A stretch of 64,000 bases of DNA, from positions 34,911,001-34,975,000 of the forward strand of contig OY727095.1 in the NCBI GenBank assembly GCA_963402885.1, in the 5' to 3' direction. The position numbers and the translations under genes are program-made. Under the pieces are notes generated by a model. It was not told where the DNA came from and did no database searches. It was given only the letters and a program-made list of their open reading frames with translations. Source of the stretch: Antedon bifida (lineage: Eukaryota > Echinodermata > Crinoidea > Comatulida > Antedonidae). Shown piece after piece: positions 21,965 through 32,675 of the stretch; position 1 is the first letter of the stretch; every line of letters begins with the position of its first letter.

Positions 21965-22410
21965 ATGGTTGATTTAGAGGAAGTGGTTTTAGCATACATT
22001 GAATATAAATTGACGGGGTTAGTTGTTTTGGATTCACCCATCCTCCAGAGTACTATTCGTGCTTGTAAAGAGTTGGAAAACAATTTTAATGTGTTAGAAT
22101 TGTGTAAAGATATTTCTTCGGAAGCGCTGTATTATGTATTAGAACAAATGATGAGCGATAGAAAAATAAATGTCGGCAGACTTGTGACAGGACTCGTTGT
22201 ATGTACATGTGTTGCGACACAATGTGACACTGAACTGCAGTTAGAAAATGTAAAACGTGTCTCCTGTGGATTTTTCAAGGAAAAGTTTTCGTTATTTGAA
22301 CTTTGTAATGACGATGAATCGGTTAGTATGTTTCGTTTTTTGTTCGTGCGTAGTTTAACTAATATTCTTAAATTATTCATTTTATTTATAATGCGCGTGT
22401 TTCGTTTACT

Positions 22411-22446
<36 letters not shown>

Positions 22447-22543
22447 CGTTCAGAATTTGTTTCTGTGTAGGAAGGGAGATGTTTTTTTCAGAGTAGTAGC
22501 ATTCTTAGTGACTGGTATGGTGTTAACGCTTGTTTTTCGTTGA
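21965..22543 (+). CDS. Compact Bcl-2-family protein, right-arm copy
   Basis: Mirror copy of the gene at 16365-16944. Exons 21965-22321 and 22454-22543, with donor TCG|GTTAGT and acceptor TTCGTTCAG after a run of 34 T; 148 residues. BH4-, BH3-, BH1- and BH2-like segments and a C-terminal membrane anchor are in the canonical order. If the intron is retained, the frame stays open through a poly-Phe run and reaches the same stop; this alternative is unlikely to be functional. A poly(A) signal AATAAA lies at 22855-22860. The presence of BH4 and the GRLV BH1 core favour a pro-survival rather than a BH3-only role, but activity cannot be shown from sequence alone. Confidence 0.78.
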
Positions 22544-22854
22544 ATTTCTTCAGATGTTTCCTCTAGTCATCAAAACAAATTATCATGAACACAATATTGT
22601 ATTGATCTCTCTAATTAATTTTAGATGTGTTATCATTTATCTAAAATGTATATTTCTCAATAATAACCATTTACTTTATAAATTTGGTAAAAATACATTT
22701 ATAATATGCCTTCTTATTGAAAGTGTCGTTACATACCGTGCGTCTCAAATTTGTCTTCTTTTGTGTGCGTTTTTTTTTTTTTTTAGCAGTACGTATTGTG
22801 TCTTTCTTAAAAGATTTAAAATTGAAAACACGTAGAAAATGAAATTCATTTTGA

Positions 22855-22860
22855 AATAAA
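22855..22860 (+). terminator. Poly(A) signal of right-arm Bcl-2-like gene
   Basis: AATAAA about 310 nt after the stop; mirror of 16048-16053. Confidence 0.5.
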
Positions 22861-23114
22861 GAAATTGTATTTAAATTTAATAAGTCTATGCTTTATACAT
22901 TTTGTATGTTTATTTTTTTGTAATATCACTTATTATATATAAAATATAACTACTGTTAAAAATACTACTGTTTCAAATACAAAAAAAAAAAAAGTAAACA
23001 GAATATTTTTTAATCACATTCATTTGTGTTTTTGCAATTACATTTAACAAATTCAAAAACTTGTTTTTTTTTTTTTTTTTGGTATAAATAAATTAGAAAA
23101 ACATCATACAGGAG

Positions 23115-23400
23115 TTAAATAACACGCAAAGATCAAATTTCATTTTTATTGTTGCTGTTAAAAAACAAAATTTATTTCAATACACATTCTATTGCACTAC
23201 ACTTTACAAAACATAATAATAATACTTCAACAGAACAGAAAACAAATTAAATTAAGTCAAGAAATAAATTTACCATGAATTAAAATAGGAAAACTACTTT
23301 TACAAATTTACACTGACATAAATTAAGTCAAAACATAATTAACTTATTTCATTAAACAAATCTATTGCAATACACATCACAAACATAATAATAATAATTC
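23115..23400 (-). repeat. Duplicated 3'-flank element downstream of ALKBH2 (right arm)
   Basis: Mirror of 15508-15793: a main copy at 23115-23227 matching the SIM gene 3' flank, and a partial second copy near 23348-23400. Confidence 0.75.
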
Positions 23401-23681
23401 AACAGAAAAAGAAGAATTAAATTAGTTGTTGTTATTTTTTCCAGGGCCGATTCCTTGTACCATGCTACTAATTATTTCAAAATTTTTTACAATAAATAAA
23501 AAAGGAAGATACAAGAAATGAATTGTTAAAAATAGTTTTTTGACAGCCGCCAATAATAATGTATGCTAGGTAACCATTACATTTTGATAAAACACAAATA
23601 CATGTAACTATTACATTTAGAACAATTGTTCATGAATTGTTGCTAATAAGATTTGCGTTCTAAAGTAATCCTGACCTTTTC

Positions 23682-25080
23682 TCATCTTTTAATATCTCTA
23701 AATGTCAGATTTATTCTTGGTAGTTTGATGGATGGTTTTTTAGGCAGCGAATGGTACCAATACTCGTTAGTTGGATAATTCATCAATAGTAAGCTACCGT
23801 GTTTAAGATCAACATTTACTGGTTCAATACTTCTTTTGTGTCTCATTCCACGTGTAGCACCATGGCGAAATCTAAACAATCGTGTTTGACCTAATGAAAT
23901 GGACGCAATTGAACTAAATTTATTGATATCTTTCTCATCGTCTTTATGTTCACCAATAGAATCATTACCGTCTGCATATCTAGTAAAGAAACATAAATTA
24001 AAATAAAAAAATTGTACTGTAATTTAAGCTAGAAAATAAATATCCTTTTTGCACTTAACTTTTTAGTATAAAAACAATAAACCATACAACATAATTAAAC
24101 ACAGTTTTGTGCAGATAAAAAAAGTGAGAGATTCTAATAGATGACGAAAAGACTGATTACTGATATTGTTCAATTATACAATCTTGAGAGTAAAATTGAG
24201 AATAAATCAAATGTACAAAATGTATAAACAATGTAGCCATAAGGAAGCTTTGCATTATTTAATTATAACAAATATAAACATATATAGATATATAATAAAT
24301 ATGTACCTGTTAACCAAAACAAAATTGAAGTAGAACCCTGTGACTTCTTTCAAATAATCTCGAAGATCTTTCAGGAACGGTGGCCATGGCAAGGCTGGCA
24401 CTATATTGCCTGAATATGTGTATGTTAAACCCGTATCACCATAAGAAACCTGTCAGAGTTGAAAGATACTATTAAAAATGTTTCTCTTATGTATATACAA
24501 TTATAATCAGTTGGATTCTGGTTAACTGTTAATATTCTGCTGCATAAAACGAAAACAGTGCTGTAGGCTTGGTTAACTGTTATTCTGTTGCATAAAACGA
24601 AAACAGTGCGGTAGGCCGGTAATTAAAATGTAAAAATGCATCTTTTTAAACGTAATAGTATGTAGCCTACATTAACGTCATGAAACCATGAAGAAAAAAT
24701 AAAGAGAAACTAACCTGTTTTCTAGGTATATTAAACCATCTACCAAACACTTTCACCTTTGCAAGATCACCTGTAAAATATTCAATCTCTTCCTCACATT
24801 GTTTATACAAAGTATCAGCTGAGCTTTTATCAAGAAGTTGAATGTAATCACAATCTAAATTTTCTCTCGATATTTTGTGCACTGGAAACTTAAAATATGG
24901 GGAAATCATCTGCTGCTTATCTGATTTGATTAGCTTCCGAGTGAAATCTATTTCATTACTTTTACGTGCCTCTGTTGGTTCCTTTGTGTAGTCATCCTTT
25001 ACCTTTTCAGAAGGTACGTTGCATTCTGTGGATTTTCTTTTGGAATGAGTGAAACCAACTGTTGGTTTATAGGCATTCAT
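23682..25080 (-). CDS. ALKBH2: ALKBH2-like DNA dioxygenase, right-arm copy
   Basis: Mirror of 13828-15226. Exons 25080-24715, 24449-24307 and 23979-23682 on the minus strand, 268 residues, same translation. The HxD iron ligands (EHKDDE), distal His (YHSLP) and 2-oxoglutarate arginines (PRINLTFR) are intact. About 700 bp upstream of the ATG is also inside the arm, so both copies keep the same proximal promoter. Confidence 0.93.
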
Positions 25081-27117
25081 TCTGGTAGAGCTCTACTGAA
25101 ATGTCTATTTTGACTACAACATTATACACAATTTACCCATATATTTATACACACTAAAATAATTTATACATGATGTCAGTAGCGTCCCTCTTTACCCACC
25201 TTTTGTTTTATTTTAAAAGGAAACAAAGAAATCTTTTCGTAAACGTAACCAATTTAAATGAAAATAAAACTAAACATCATAACGGCACACATTAAACTTT
25301 AATATGTCAAACACCCCCCGAGTCACTGCTTTTCAATTTCTTCCCCTTTGTTAACAAATCCGGAAGATGATTAATTACCTGTCGGTAAAGTTCAATCAAG
25401 ACATACTTATTATTTAACTTCATTCATATGAAATCACCAATATTTAACTTCATTCATTCTCATCTTTTTGTTTTAGTCATTGTTATAATACCCGGATCAA
25501 ATAACTTATTTTGTTACGTTGATTTAATTAAACCAGGTGCATCTGTTATTGTACACCCTTTTTAAAATTACCGCCAAGTACATGACTAATTCAAATCTTA
25601 CAACAATCTTTAACTTCCTTAACCTATTGTCTTATACTATTCCCATTGTTAACCATTGTGTGAAATGATATTCTCTATTGTCTTAAACTATACCCATTGT
25701 TAACCATTGTTATAAAAACACCTGGCGGATATTACGTAATCAGGAAAATTCATTTTGGGCTGGGCTGAAGTACCTTTCTTTCTACTAGAATTAACACATT
25801 CATAGAGTTAATAAGTCCCAGTCAGCCTGATATGTTGCTATTGATATATCTTAAGAAAACCCCGACGTTAATTTCTGAAACTGTCAGCCCATGGTCAACA
25901 AAAGCTTAGTTTCCTAGTAACAAATTAAAGCGCGCATTGGATCTTTATTGTGTGTTACTGTACTGTATATGTTGTCCGTAGAAAACAACGAACCATTAGA
26001 AAGAAATAATTAGAGCTGAAATGAATAAATATTTTTCCAACCAATTATAAAATATATTTTGTTTCTTACTTTCTGTATTATTGCACGCGGATGCGGACCT
26101 GGACCGTCAATGGATCGATGAGAAATTATTATTATTGAAAGGAGAAATATAGGCTCTTTCTTCACCAATTAAAACAATTAATTGCCAGAGTCTACTCGAC
26201 AAAATCGTTTTTATTTCGTCTCTCACTTTCATGCACGTAGCTAACTGGTTTTTCCAACAAAGGGCCAACGGGACGTTGATTTTAATATCACTTTTTAGTT
26301 CCGCAATTAGGTAATCGGATTGGTTCCCAAACCTTAACTGGTTACTGACCATGATTTATGAATGTCTTTCTAATAAATCCTAACATTACTATTATTTATA
26401 CTGTTGCTGTGATCAGTATGTTGTATTATTATTAATAACATTGTGTAACTCAAGGCCAATAATAACGACAAAATAGACATTATGATTGGTCAGTACTTGT
26501 CCAGTTGGCTAGCCATAATATCATTATCCGTTTTTGATTACGGCCTTGGTTGTGACAACCGTTAAATTAGATGCCACGAAAATCCTCACATCTCAGTAGT
26601 CATCCTGAATGCATCATTAAGATAAGTCCGATTTACTAACGATAGGCCTAGCGGTAGTAGCATCATTAATGTGAGCAATGTACGGCGTCGGTGATCCGGC
26701 GGCGGTACAAGTCTCCTGAATTGGAGAGGTTTATTATAAATGTCACTGGCCTAGGCATTAAGATGTTCAAAATTGTCAACTTGATACTAAGGTAGGCCCT
26801 CCATTTCAATTTTAATTATTATCACATTTATTATATTTATCAGACATGTTAGGACGGGCCTACAATGATATATCAACAATAATGATCATCGTTATCAGTG
26901 TGGTCACGTGTGAGGCCGGGCAATTCGAAAGAGAAGAGCTTATTTACGTTCGTGAATCTAATAACAATAAAAATTATTGAACAATTTTTGTATCAACAGA
27001 TACTAGGCCTAAATAATGGCATGAAGATTACAAGAACAATTTAAGCCATGACTATAATCATCATAGGTAATACTGCAACTATTCTGAAATTTATATTTTT
27101 TGTTTCCCGGCTGATAA

Positions 27118-27180
27118 TACTACTAGGACGCGTAACTAGTAACGCACTGTGAGTTGACCAATGACAATTAAGCGACGGCT
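27118..27180. repeat. Fragment of the GATTGGTCAA/GCAACGC dispersed repeat
   Basis: TAGGACGCGTAACTAGTAACGC followed by GAGTTGACCAATGACA resembles the ends of the 105-bp array unit. Confidence 0.4.
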
Positions 27181-28156
27181 GTATTTTCTCCTAGCATTGC
27201 TCATAAAGTATTTATATGGACAATTTTGGCGTATTTTGGCAACTTAAGCGCATCATACAAGTGTATACAGTGGAAGGTTGTCATTTATTATTGTTTACTT
27301 TTTATATTGAAATCATCTTCCAAATAAGAACTTCAACTAGAATGGTTTCTAATTATTAGACGGATTTTTCATAAAAAGGTCATGATATACTGTATTGTTA
27401 CTACCCTACAACTTATGAAAATGAAAACGGACTCAGGTGTCGGGTTCCTAATAAGTAATTTAATTGGCATTATAGACAGACGTTAGGTTCATCATCTTTC
27501 ACATGTTAACAACACATATCGATACAGTACTATACTGACGCCTATCGTTATCAAATAATATTTCTCCTAGCTGTTGAATAATAATCAAGACATTCGAGAA
27601 TCATTATGCTCCAATTTACCGTGCATTCCTTGCCTTCAAAATCTGCCGTGTAAATAATTTTTTAAGAATAGCAGAGCAAGTCTATTAATTGTGACTCCTG
27701 CAATTTGCAAGGCAATTAAGCCTATTCTATCTATCGATAAACTAAATCTCGCAGCTGCGTGCATTCTGTGTTCAATGTCATTGGTCATGTCGTTGACAGA
27801 AACACTAACTCCTTAAGCAAATGAAAAGTTAATTAATCAATACAATTTATAACTTGGTGTTTTATCTTATCTCATTAGTTCTACATTGTAAAATGTAGAT
27901 CATGTACAGGCCCTATTGTACTATTTACGACATGAGGTTGGCTCTTGGGTTTCCCACCGTAAATCCTGGAAAGCTTGTTGAAACATCACACATTCTATTC
28001 TTATTTTATATCATGGAAATATCACTAACATCAAATTAATAAGTTACTTACAATTCTTAAATCACACAAGAATAAACACAGTAAGAAAATATGTTTGTCT
28101 AATATGGCCTATTTTTTTACCCAATTTTCAAATTTTATGAAAAATCAAAACAGTGT

Positions 28157-28321
28157 TAAGCTCTGTCTACACTATCAAACTAGTTTGACAAAAAAAGTGT
28201 GATGTGCCCAAATATGGTAGTGATATGCTTAAATATGGTAGCGATATGATTTCATCATTACCATATATGGGCACATCATATTTTTTGTAACATAAAGTTT
28301 GATAGTGTAGACAGAGCTTAA
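28157..28321. mobile_element. MITE-like element, copy 3
   Basis: The best-preserved copy: TTAAGCTCTGTCTACACTAT at the left and the exact complement ATAGTGTAGACAGAGCTTAA at the right. The body has a duplicated ATATGGTAG-GATATG segment. The ends fall in TTAA, possibly the target site. Confidence 0.85.
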
Positions 28322-29656
28322 GTATATCCAACGACTGCGACTCGGTCGGTTGATGTATGCTAAGATGGTAATAACAGCTTCTTCATTTTTTGCGTACAAT
28401 ATTTTAAATGTTAATATTAATAAAACGTGTACAAGCACAAACAAAGCAACAACACACACGTCTAATGAATAAATAGACACTACTTATACCTTATCACTTT
28501 GCTATGATATTCGTTATAAGTATCACTTAACTAATAAGCATCCACGTGCTTAGAAATAAAGCCAAGTTAAACAAGGCTAAAATAAAGTGATTCTTTTTGG
28601 ACTAAACGCCTGTATGTTATTAGTTAATGCAAAGCTGATTGATCGTAAATAAATTAATAAAGCCAACTTTTTAATTTTTAACCATGATGATGATTTCAAT
28701 TATAAACTTAGAACGATACTGGTTGATATTACATTACATTTCATCCTGGTTAATACAATAACTTCATCCATCTAATGTAGAATAGATGATGGAAGAGAAA
28801 AATCATAAATGCATTTCGTGACCATATTGCCTGTCCTCCCCAACCTGCACAAAATGCCATACACCACCTTACGCTGTAGTTCGTAGAATGAGCAAATATT
28901 ATTATTATCGTTATAATATTGTATCAACAGACAGTACCGTATTTAAATTTACCATTGTTACATAACAATGTTAATTGTTGCTGGTCCGTGGTTTAGCATC
29001 GTTACATTCTGCTGTCAGGGGTTTACCACCATAAATTAACAATGTCATCTGCATTGACTTACCCTCGTTATAACTCCTCATTACTTGCAACACTTAATTA
29101 ACAAGACACTCATTCCTAATAAGCTATACAACACGGATTTTATGATTACAGGTAACGAGTTTAAAGATTACGTAAATAATGATAAAAAGTATTTAGGGAT
29201 TACACTGCCAATGTCAAGTATTCACTTGCTGTAGAACGTGACACAGGTTACTGTAATTGGACCTGTGACATAACACAACATTCACTCAACACTACAATTA
29301 ATTGGAAACTATATTATTTCTTTAAATAGGTATATGATTGGGATCGTCATCAGGTGCCAGTAAAATTTACATTACGAAATATTGCCTGATTTGGATCATC
29401 AGAGGCCACAGAACTAATTAGCACTTCGTTGAGAAGTTTCTCTGATTTTATCTAGTACTAGGCCTATTATTTATAAAATCTCGAAACAACCAAGCAACAA
29501 CGCATTTCTTTCAAAGGCATTCCAGAATGAAGAGTGTTTTTCTATAAGATAACACAACGCATATAGCTGTTATACTTTGAATTTGTTGGAAAGGCAGTTA
29601 TTTATTTAGATTATTGCTATTAGCTGAACAATATTAATTCTAAAGATATTTCAGTA

Positions 29657-29968
29657 TATTGGTAACGTAATACATTGATAACGCAGTATATTGGTAACGC
29701 AGTACTGGTAACGCAGTATTGGTAACGCAGTATATTGGTAACGCAGTATTATTGATAACGCAGTATATTGGTAACGCAGTATATTAGCAACGCAGTATTA
29801 TTGATAACGCAGTAGGCCTATATTGGTAACGCAGTATTGGTAACGCAGTATATTGGCAATGCAATACATTGATAACGCAGTATTGGTAGCGCAGTATTAT
29901 TGATAACGCAGTATATTGATATCGCAGTATTGGTAACGCAGTATTTTGATAACGCAGTATTATTACAG
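29657..29968. repeat. Degenerate 14-20-bp tandem array abutting a GPCR start codon
   Basis: More than 15 variants of TATTGGTAACGCAGTA / TATTGATAACGCAGTA with variable spacing. The array runs to within a few bases of the ATG at 29970, so it occupies the 5' UTR or proximal promoter of the receptor. Confidence 0.9.
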
Positions 29969-29969
29969 G

Positions 29970-31235
29970 ATGACGGAATACTACAATGTTACAGCAGAGC
30001 CGGACGAAAGATGGACGTGGGACAGTTACAAGATCGGACTGATCTCTCTTACGTTATCTATTATTATCATTACAACAATCATCGGCAACATTCTTGTTAT
30101 TGTGTCAATTGTTACGCAACGAGCATTACAAACTGTTCAAAACTATTTTATCGTTTCACTTGCCGCCGCCGATTTGACGGTTGCTGTTTTTGTTCTTCCG
30201 ATAAGTGTGTATTATTACTTGATAGGATATTGGCCGATGAGTTTTACCGTATGTGATCTGTGGCGTACGTTAGATGTATGTTTATGTACAGCGTCTATTC
30301 TAAACCTTTGTGCAATAGCTCTAGATCGATATTGGGCGATTACTGATTCTATCAATTACGCCGCAAAACGAACGCGTTGCCGCGTACTGACCGCAATAGC
30401 GGTAGTTTGGGTAGTGAGTATCCTAGTGTCTGTGCCGCCGTTATTTTGGTTAGACGACCACGAACGCTATTCTTACGATAACATAGAAGACGCGCAGTGC
30501 AACCTTTCAGATGAAAAAATATACATAATTTTGTCGTCGTTGAGTTCTTTCTTTTTACCGTTTTTACTAATGAGCATAGTTTATTTACGAATCTACTGGG
30601 CCGCGCGAATAAGTTTGAGATTGAAGACAAATACAATTAAGAAGAATTCTATTCGTAAAAAGGAGGAGTGTGAAACACACTTTGTTGAACAAGGTGAAAT
30701 GGAATTAACAGATCTTCAAAGTTATAGTCCAATCAACAAAGCGTCAGTTAAACGAGCACACTTTCAATCTTCAAAAAACACAAGTTTTTCGAAATCTCGT
30801 GAGCGTCGATCGTTAGAGCCTTTATACGTAGCGGTGGATGAAAACGAAAAAACATCAAGTCAGATTCAACAAGGAGTCGTTCGAGTAGGAGAGGTTTGGA
30901 GTTTGATAGACCAACATAAACAACAACAGCAAAAGATTAACTTGAAGAAAGAACGAAAAGCGGCTCGAACACTTGGCATCATCGTAGGATGCTTCAGTAT
31001 TTGTTGGTTTCCTTTTTTTCTTATGTACGTCATCCTTCCTTTTTGTTCATCTTGTTCAGTTAGCCCACAGTTAGTTCAATTCATCACTTGGGTGGGTTAC
31101 ATCAACAGTATGCTCAACCCAATTATCTATACCATTTTTAATCGCGATTTTAGACAAGCATTTGCAAAAATTCTATTTGGTCGCTGTAAACGGTGCAGGC
31201 AATCTACACAACAAGGCCGACTGGCTCGATTTTGA
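29970..31235 (+). CDS. Tyramine/octopamine-like class A GPCR (single exon, 421 aa)
   Basis: Biogenic-amine receptor. Landmarks from ATG 29970: NVT glycosylation site at residue 6; IIGN with N40 in TM1; AAAD with D68 in TM2; Cys95 and Cys177; D102 in TM3 (TLDVCLCTASILNLC); DRYWAITDSINYAAKRT (119-135), very close to the DRYWAITDPINY..KRT signature of invertebrate tyramine/octopamine receptors; serines 189-193 in TM5; a long third intracellular loop with many Lys/Ser and a Gln run; CWFPFF in TM6; NPIIY in TM7; a short Cys-containing tail. The open frame extends upstream to 29946 without an ATG. An AG at 29967-29968 just before the ATG could be a splice acceptor for a non-coding 5' exon. The ligand (tyramine, octopamine, or an alpha-2/5-HT1-like amine) needs functional data. 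Confidence 0.92.
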   Translation: MTEYYNVTAEPDERWTWDSYKIGLISLTLSIIIITTIIGNILVIVSIVTQRALQTVQNYFIVSLAAADLTVAVFVLPISVYYYLIGYWPMSFTVCDLWRTLDVCLCTASILNLCAIALDRYWAITDSINYAAKRTRCRVLTAIAVVWVVSILVSVPPLFWLDDHERYSYDNIEDAQCNLSDEKIYIILSSLSSFFLPFLLMSIVYLRIYWAARISLRLKTNTIKKNSIRKKEECETHFVEQGEMELTDLQSYSPINKASVKRAHFQSSKNTSFSKSRERRSLEPLYVAVDENEKTSSQIQQGVVRVGEVWSLIDQHKQQQQKINLKKERKAARTLGIIVGCFSICWFPFFLMYVILPFCSSCSVSPQLVQFITWVGYINSMLNPIIYTIFNRDFRQAFAKILFGRCKRCRQSTQQGRLARF

Positions 31236-31765
31236 ATTACAGATTATTTCGTCCATTTTCGAAATGCTATATTTTGCTGTTAGAAAGTCATATTGTAATG
31301 ACAGCAAGTTTAAGCAACTTTTAAGACATTATTTCACAATTTAGTCACAATTTTTACTAATTCAGTCATTGCATGTACCACGACCACCAACCAAAATGAC
31401 AAAATTGGTTAAATAAACCGTGCTTATACGACCGCCTATAATTCACTGCGGACTCTCGCACCCCACCCGCATTATAGTTCCGTTTTCTATAAATAGGCGT
31501 ATTCATATTTATATTTTCAGTGTACGAATCGTAATAATTATTATTAACGTTCTATTGATATTCAGTTCACTCAGGTCGCAAGGTCGTGTCAGACTGTTTT
31601 GTGACACTAGTATATAGTGGAAGGTAGTCTACTTATGATATTTGTGTTCAAAATGCATATTAATGTCACTCTTATTTTTGATAATGTATTGTTTTCTTAA
31701 GTACGGTGAAACAATAAAATTAAAATTTTGAAATCCTTGCTTTTCTTTTACTATTCATTGTTTCA

Positions 31766-31918
31766 TCATTCGTTCGTTCGTTCATTCGTTCATTTTCGTT
31801 CGTTCATTCGTTCGTTCGTTCGTTCATTCATCGTTCGTTCGTTCATCGTTCGTTAGTTCATTCATCGTTCGTTCGTTCATTCGTTCATTCATCCATCGTT
31901 CGTTCGTTCGTTCGTTCA
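31766..31918. repeat. TTCG/TTCA tetranucleotide microsatellite
   Basis: Continuous CGTTCGTTCATTCGTTCATT-type runs, with a few interruptions (CATCG, TTAG). Confidence 0.95.
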
Positions 31919-32283
31919 TAATTAATTCGGTTTATTATGTTGATCATAATACTGCAACACATGGCATAACAAAGTGATTTTAGTTATATTACATAAAAGA
32001 TGTCTAGTACGATGATAATTATATACAATAGTTCTAATTAGGCGAGTAAACATATTTCCGCTGTCCTAATGAAGAATCCTAAAATATTCGGCCCGTGATC
32101 TATTGTTTATTAATTACATTAATTACGTCTGTCCTTGTGTGTTTTGTGTCACAGACTTTAACTACTGAATACATTTATGAAAGAGGCGAATTATTTAGAA
32201 AATCAATTCCGGTTGACAATGTTTTGAATTTAAAATGTATGGATATGATAACAGTAAAAATCAACGCAGGAATGAACAAGATT

Positions 32284-32560
32284 AAGCTTGGTTCCCACTA
32301 GGACGCAACGCAAGAACAATGTAATTTGGCCTTTCACAAGCGATGGATTATTCGAACTGCGTTTGTCATTGGTCAACTAGGTGCGTTACGTCTACGCCAT
32401 TGCGCTGTGTCCTAATGTACGCAACCAACGCAACGACGTGCGCAGCGCAAGTGAGACAGTTCGGATGACCCATCGCGTCGTGATTGGTCAAAATTACTTG
32501 GGAACTACATTACTTGCGTTTAGTGTGTGCGCGCCATTCAATCCCGTACGTCTAGTTAGA
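32284..32560. repeat. Dispersed GC-richer repeat related to the 105-bp unit
   Basis: GCTTGGTTCCCACTAGGACG, CGCAACGCAAG, two GTCATTGGTCAA / GTGATTGGTCAA words and GCGCAGCGCAAGTGA appear in the same order as in the 105-bp array, in a longer diverged copy. It looks like a non-autonomous transposon whose fragment was amplified at 5905-6580. Confidence 0.6.
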
Positions 32561-32633
32561 ATCAAGCGTTATTTCGCAAACCTGACGTCCAAATAATATT
32601 AACATTAATTAGATATACGTTTTGGTTAGTCGA

Positions 32634-32675
32634 TTCAACTCAATTCAACTTTATTTAACCACGGAGGCCCAGATT
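32634..32675. repeat. SINE-like terminal segment (CAATTCAACTTTATTT)
   Basis: TCAACTCAATTCAACTTTAT followed by TTAACCACGGAGGCCC. A second copy with a longer TCAAT run is at 44640-44680. Confidence 0.5.

Larger units (their letters stand above)
13121..25787. repeat. 12.7-kb near-perfect palindrome (two arms of about 6.3 kb)
   Basis: The sequence 13121-19444 reappears as its reverse complement at 19478-25787. Paired coordinates sum to 38908 in the outer part, to 38909 inside the long A/T tract (35 A at 16462-16496 against 34 T at 22413-22446), and to 38922 next to the centre, after a second tract (32 A near 19305 against 22 T near 19586). Open frames in the arms translate identically. The outer ends are abrupt: left GAAT then TAGTAGAAAG, right CTTTCTACTA then GAAT. 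Each arm carries ALKBH2, a Bcl-2-like gene, a damaged Bcl-2 exon copy and an acidic SIM-containing gene. It could be a recent inverted duplication, a giant foldback element or an assembly fold-back. Confidence 0.97.
25788..29656. other. Gene-poor stretch between palindrome and second GPCR
   Basis: Contains a MITE (28157-28321) and a fragment of the GACGC/TTGACCAAT repeat (27118-27180), otherwise AT-rich unique DNA. An 81-codon ATG-initiated frame on minus (26352-26107) has no recognisable domain and I do not call it a gene. Promoter sequence of the downstream GPCR is expected here. Confidence 0.4.

Noticed and set aside
22530..22835. 101-codon frame downstream of the Bcl-2-like gene (and its mirror at 16073-16378)
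   Set aside because: It lies in the probable 3' UTR before the AATAAA, has a poly-Phe run from a T tract and no recognisable domain.
13121..25787. Palindrome as a Polinton/Maverick or other DNA virus integration
   Set aside because: No DNA polymerase, integrase, ATPase, protease or capsid gene is visible, and ALKBH2 and the Bcl-2-like gene have spliceosomal introns.
26107..26352. 81-codon ATG-initiated minus frame next to the palindrome
   Set aside because: No domain or splice partner recognised; length is compatible with chance.
32095..32301. 68-codon frame with a hydrophobic N-terminus like a signal peptide
   Set aside because: Its first codon is not ATG, it runs into a dispersed repeat, and no family is recognised.
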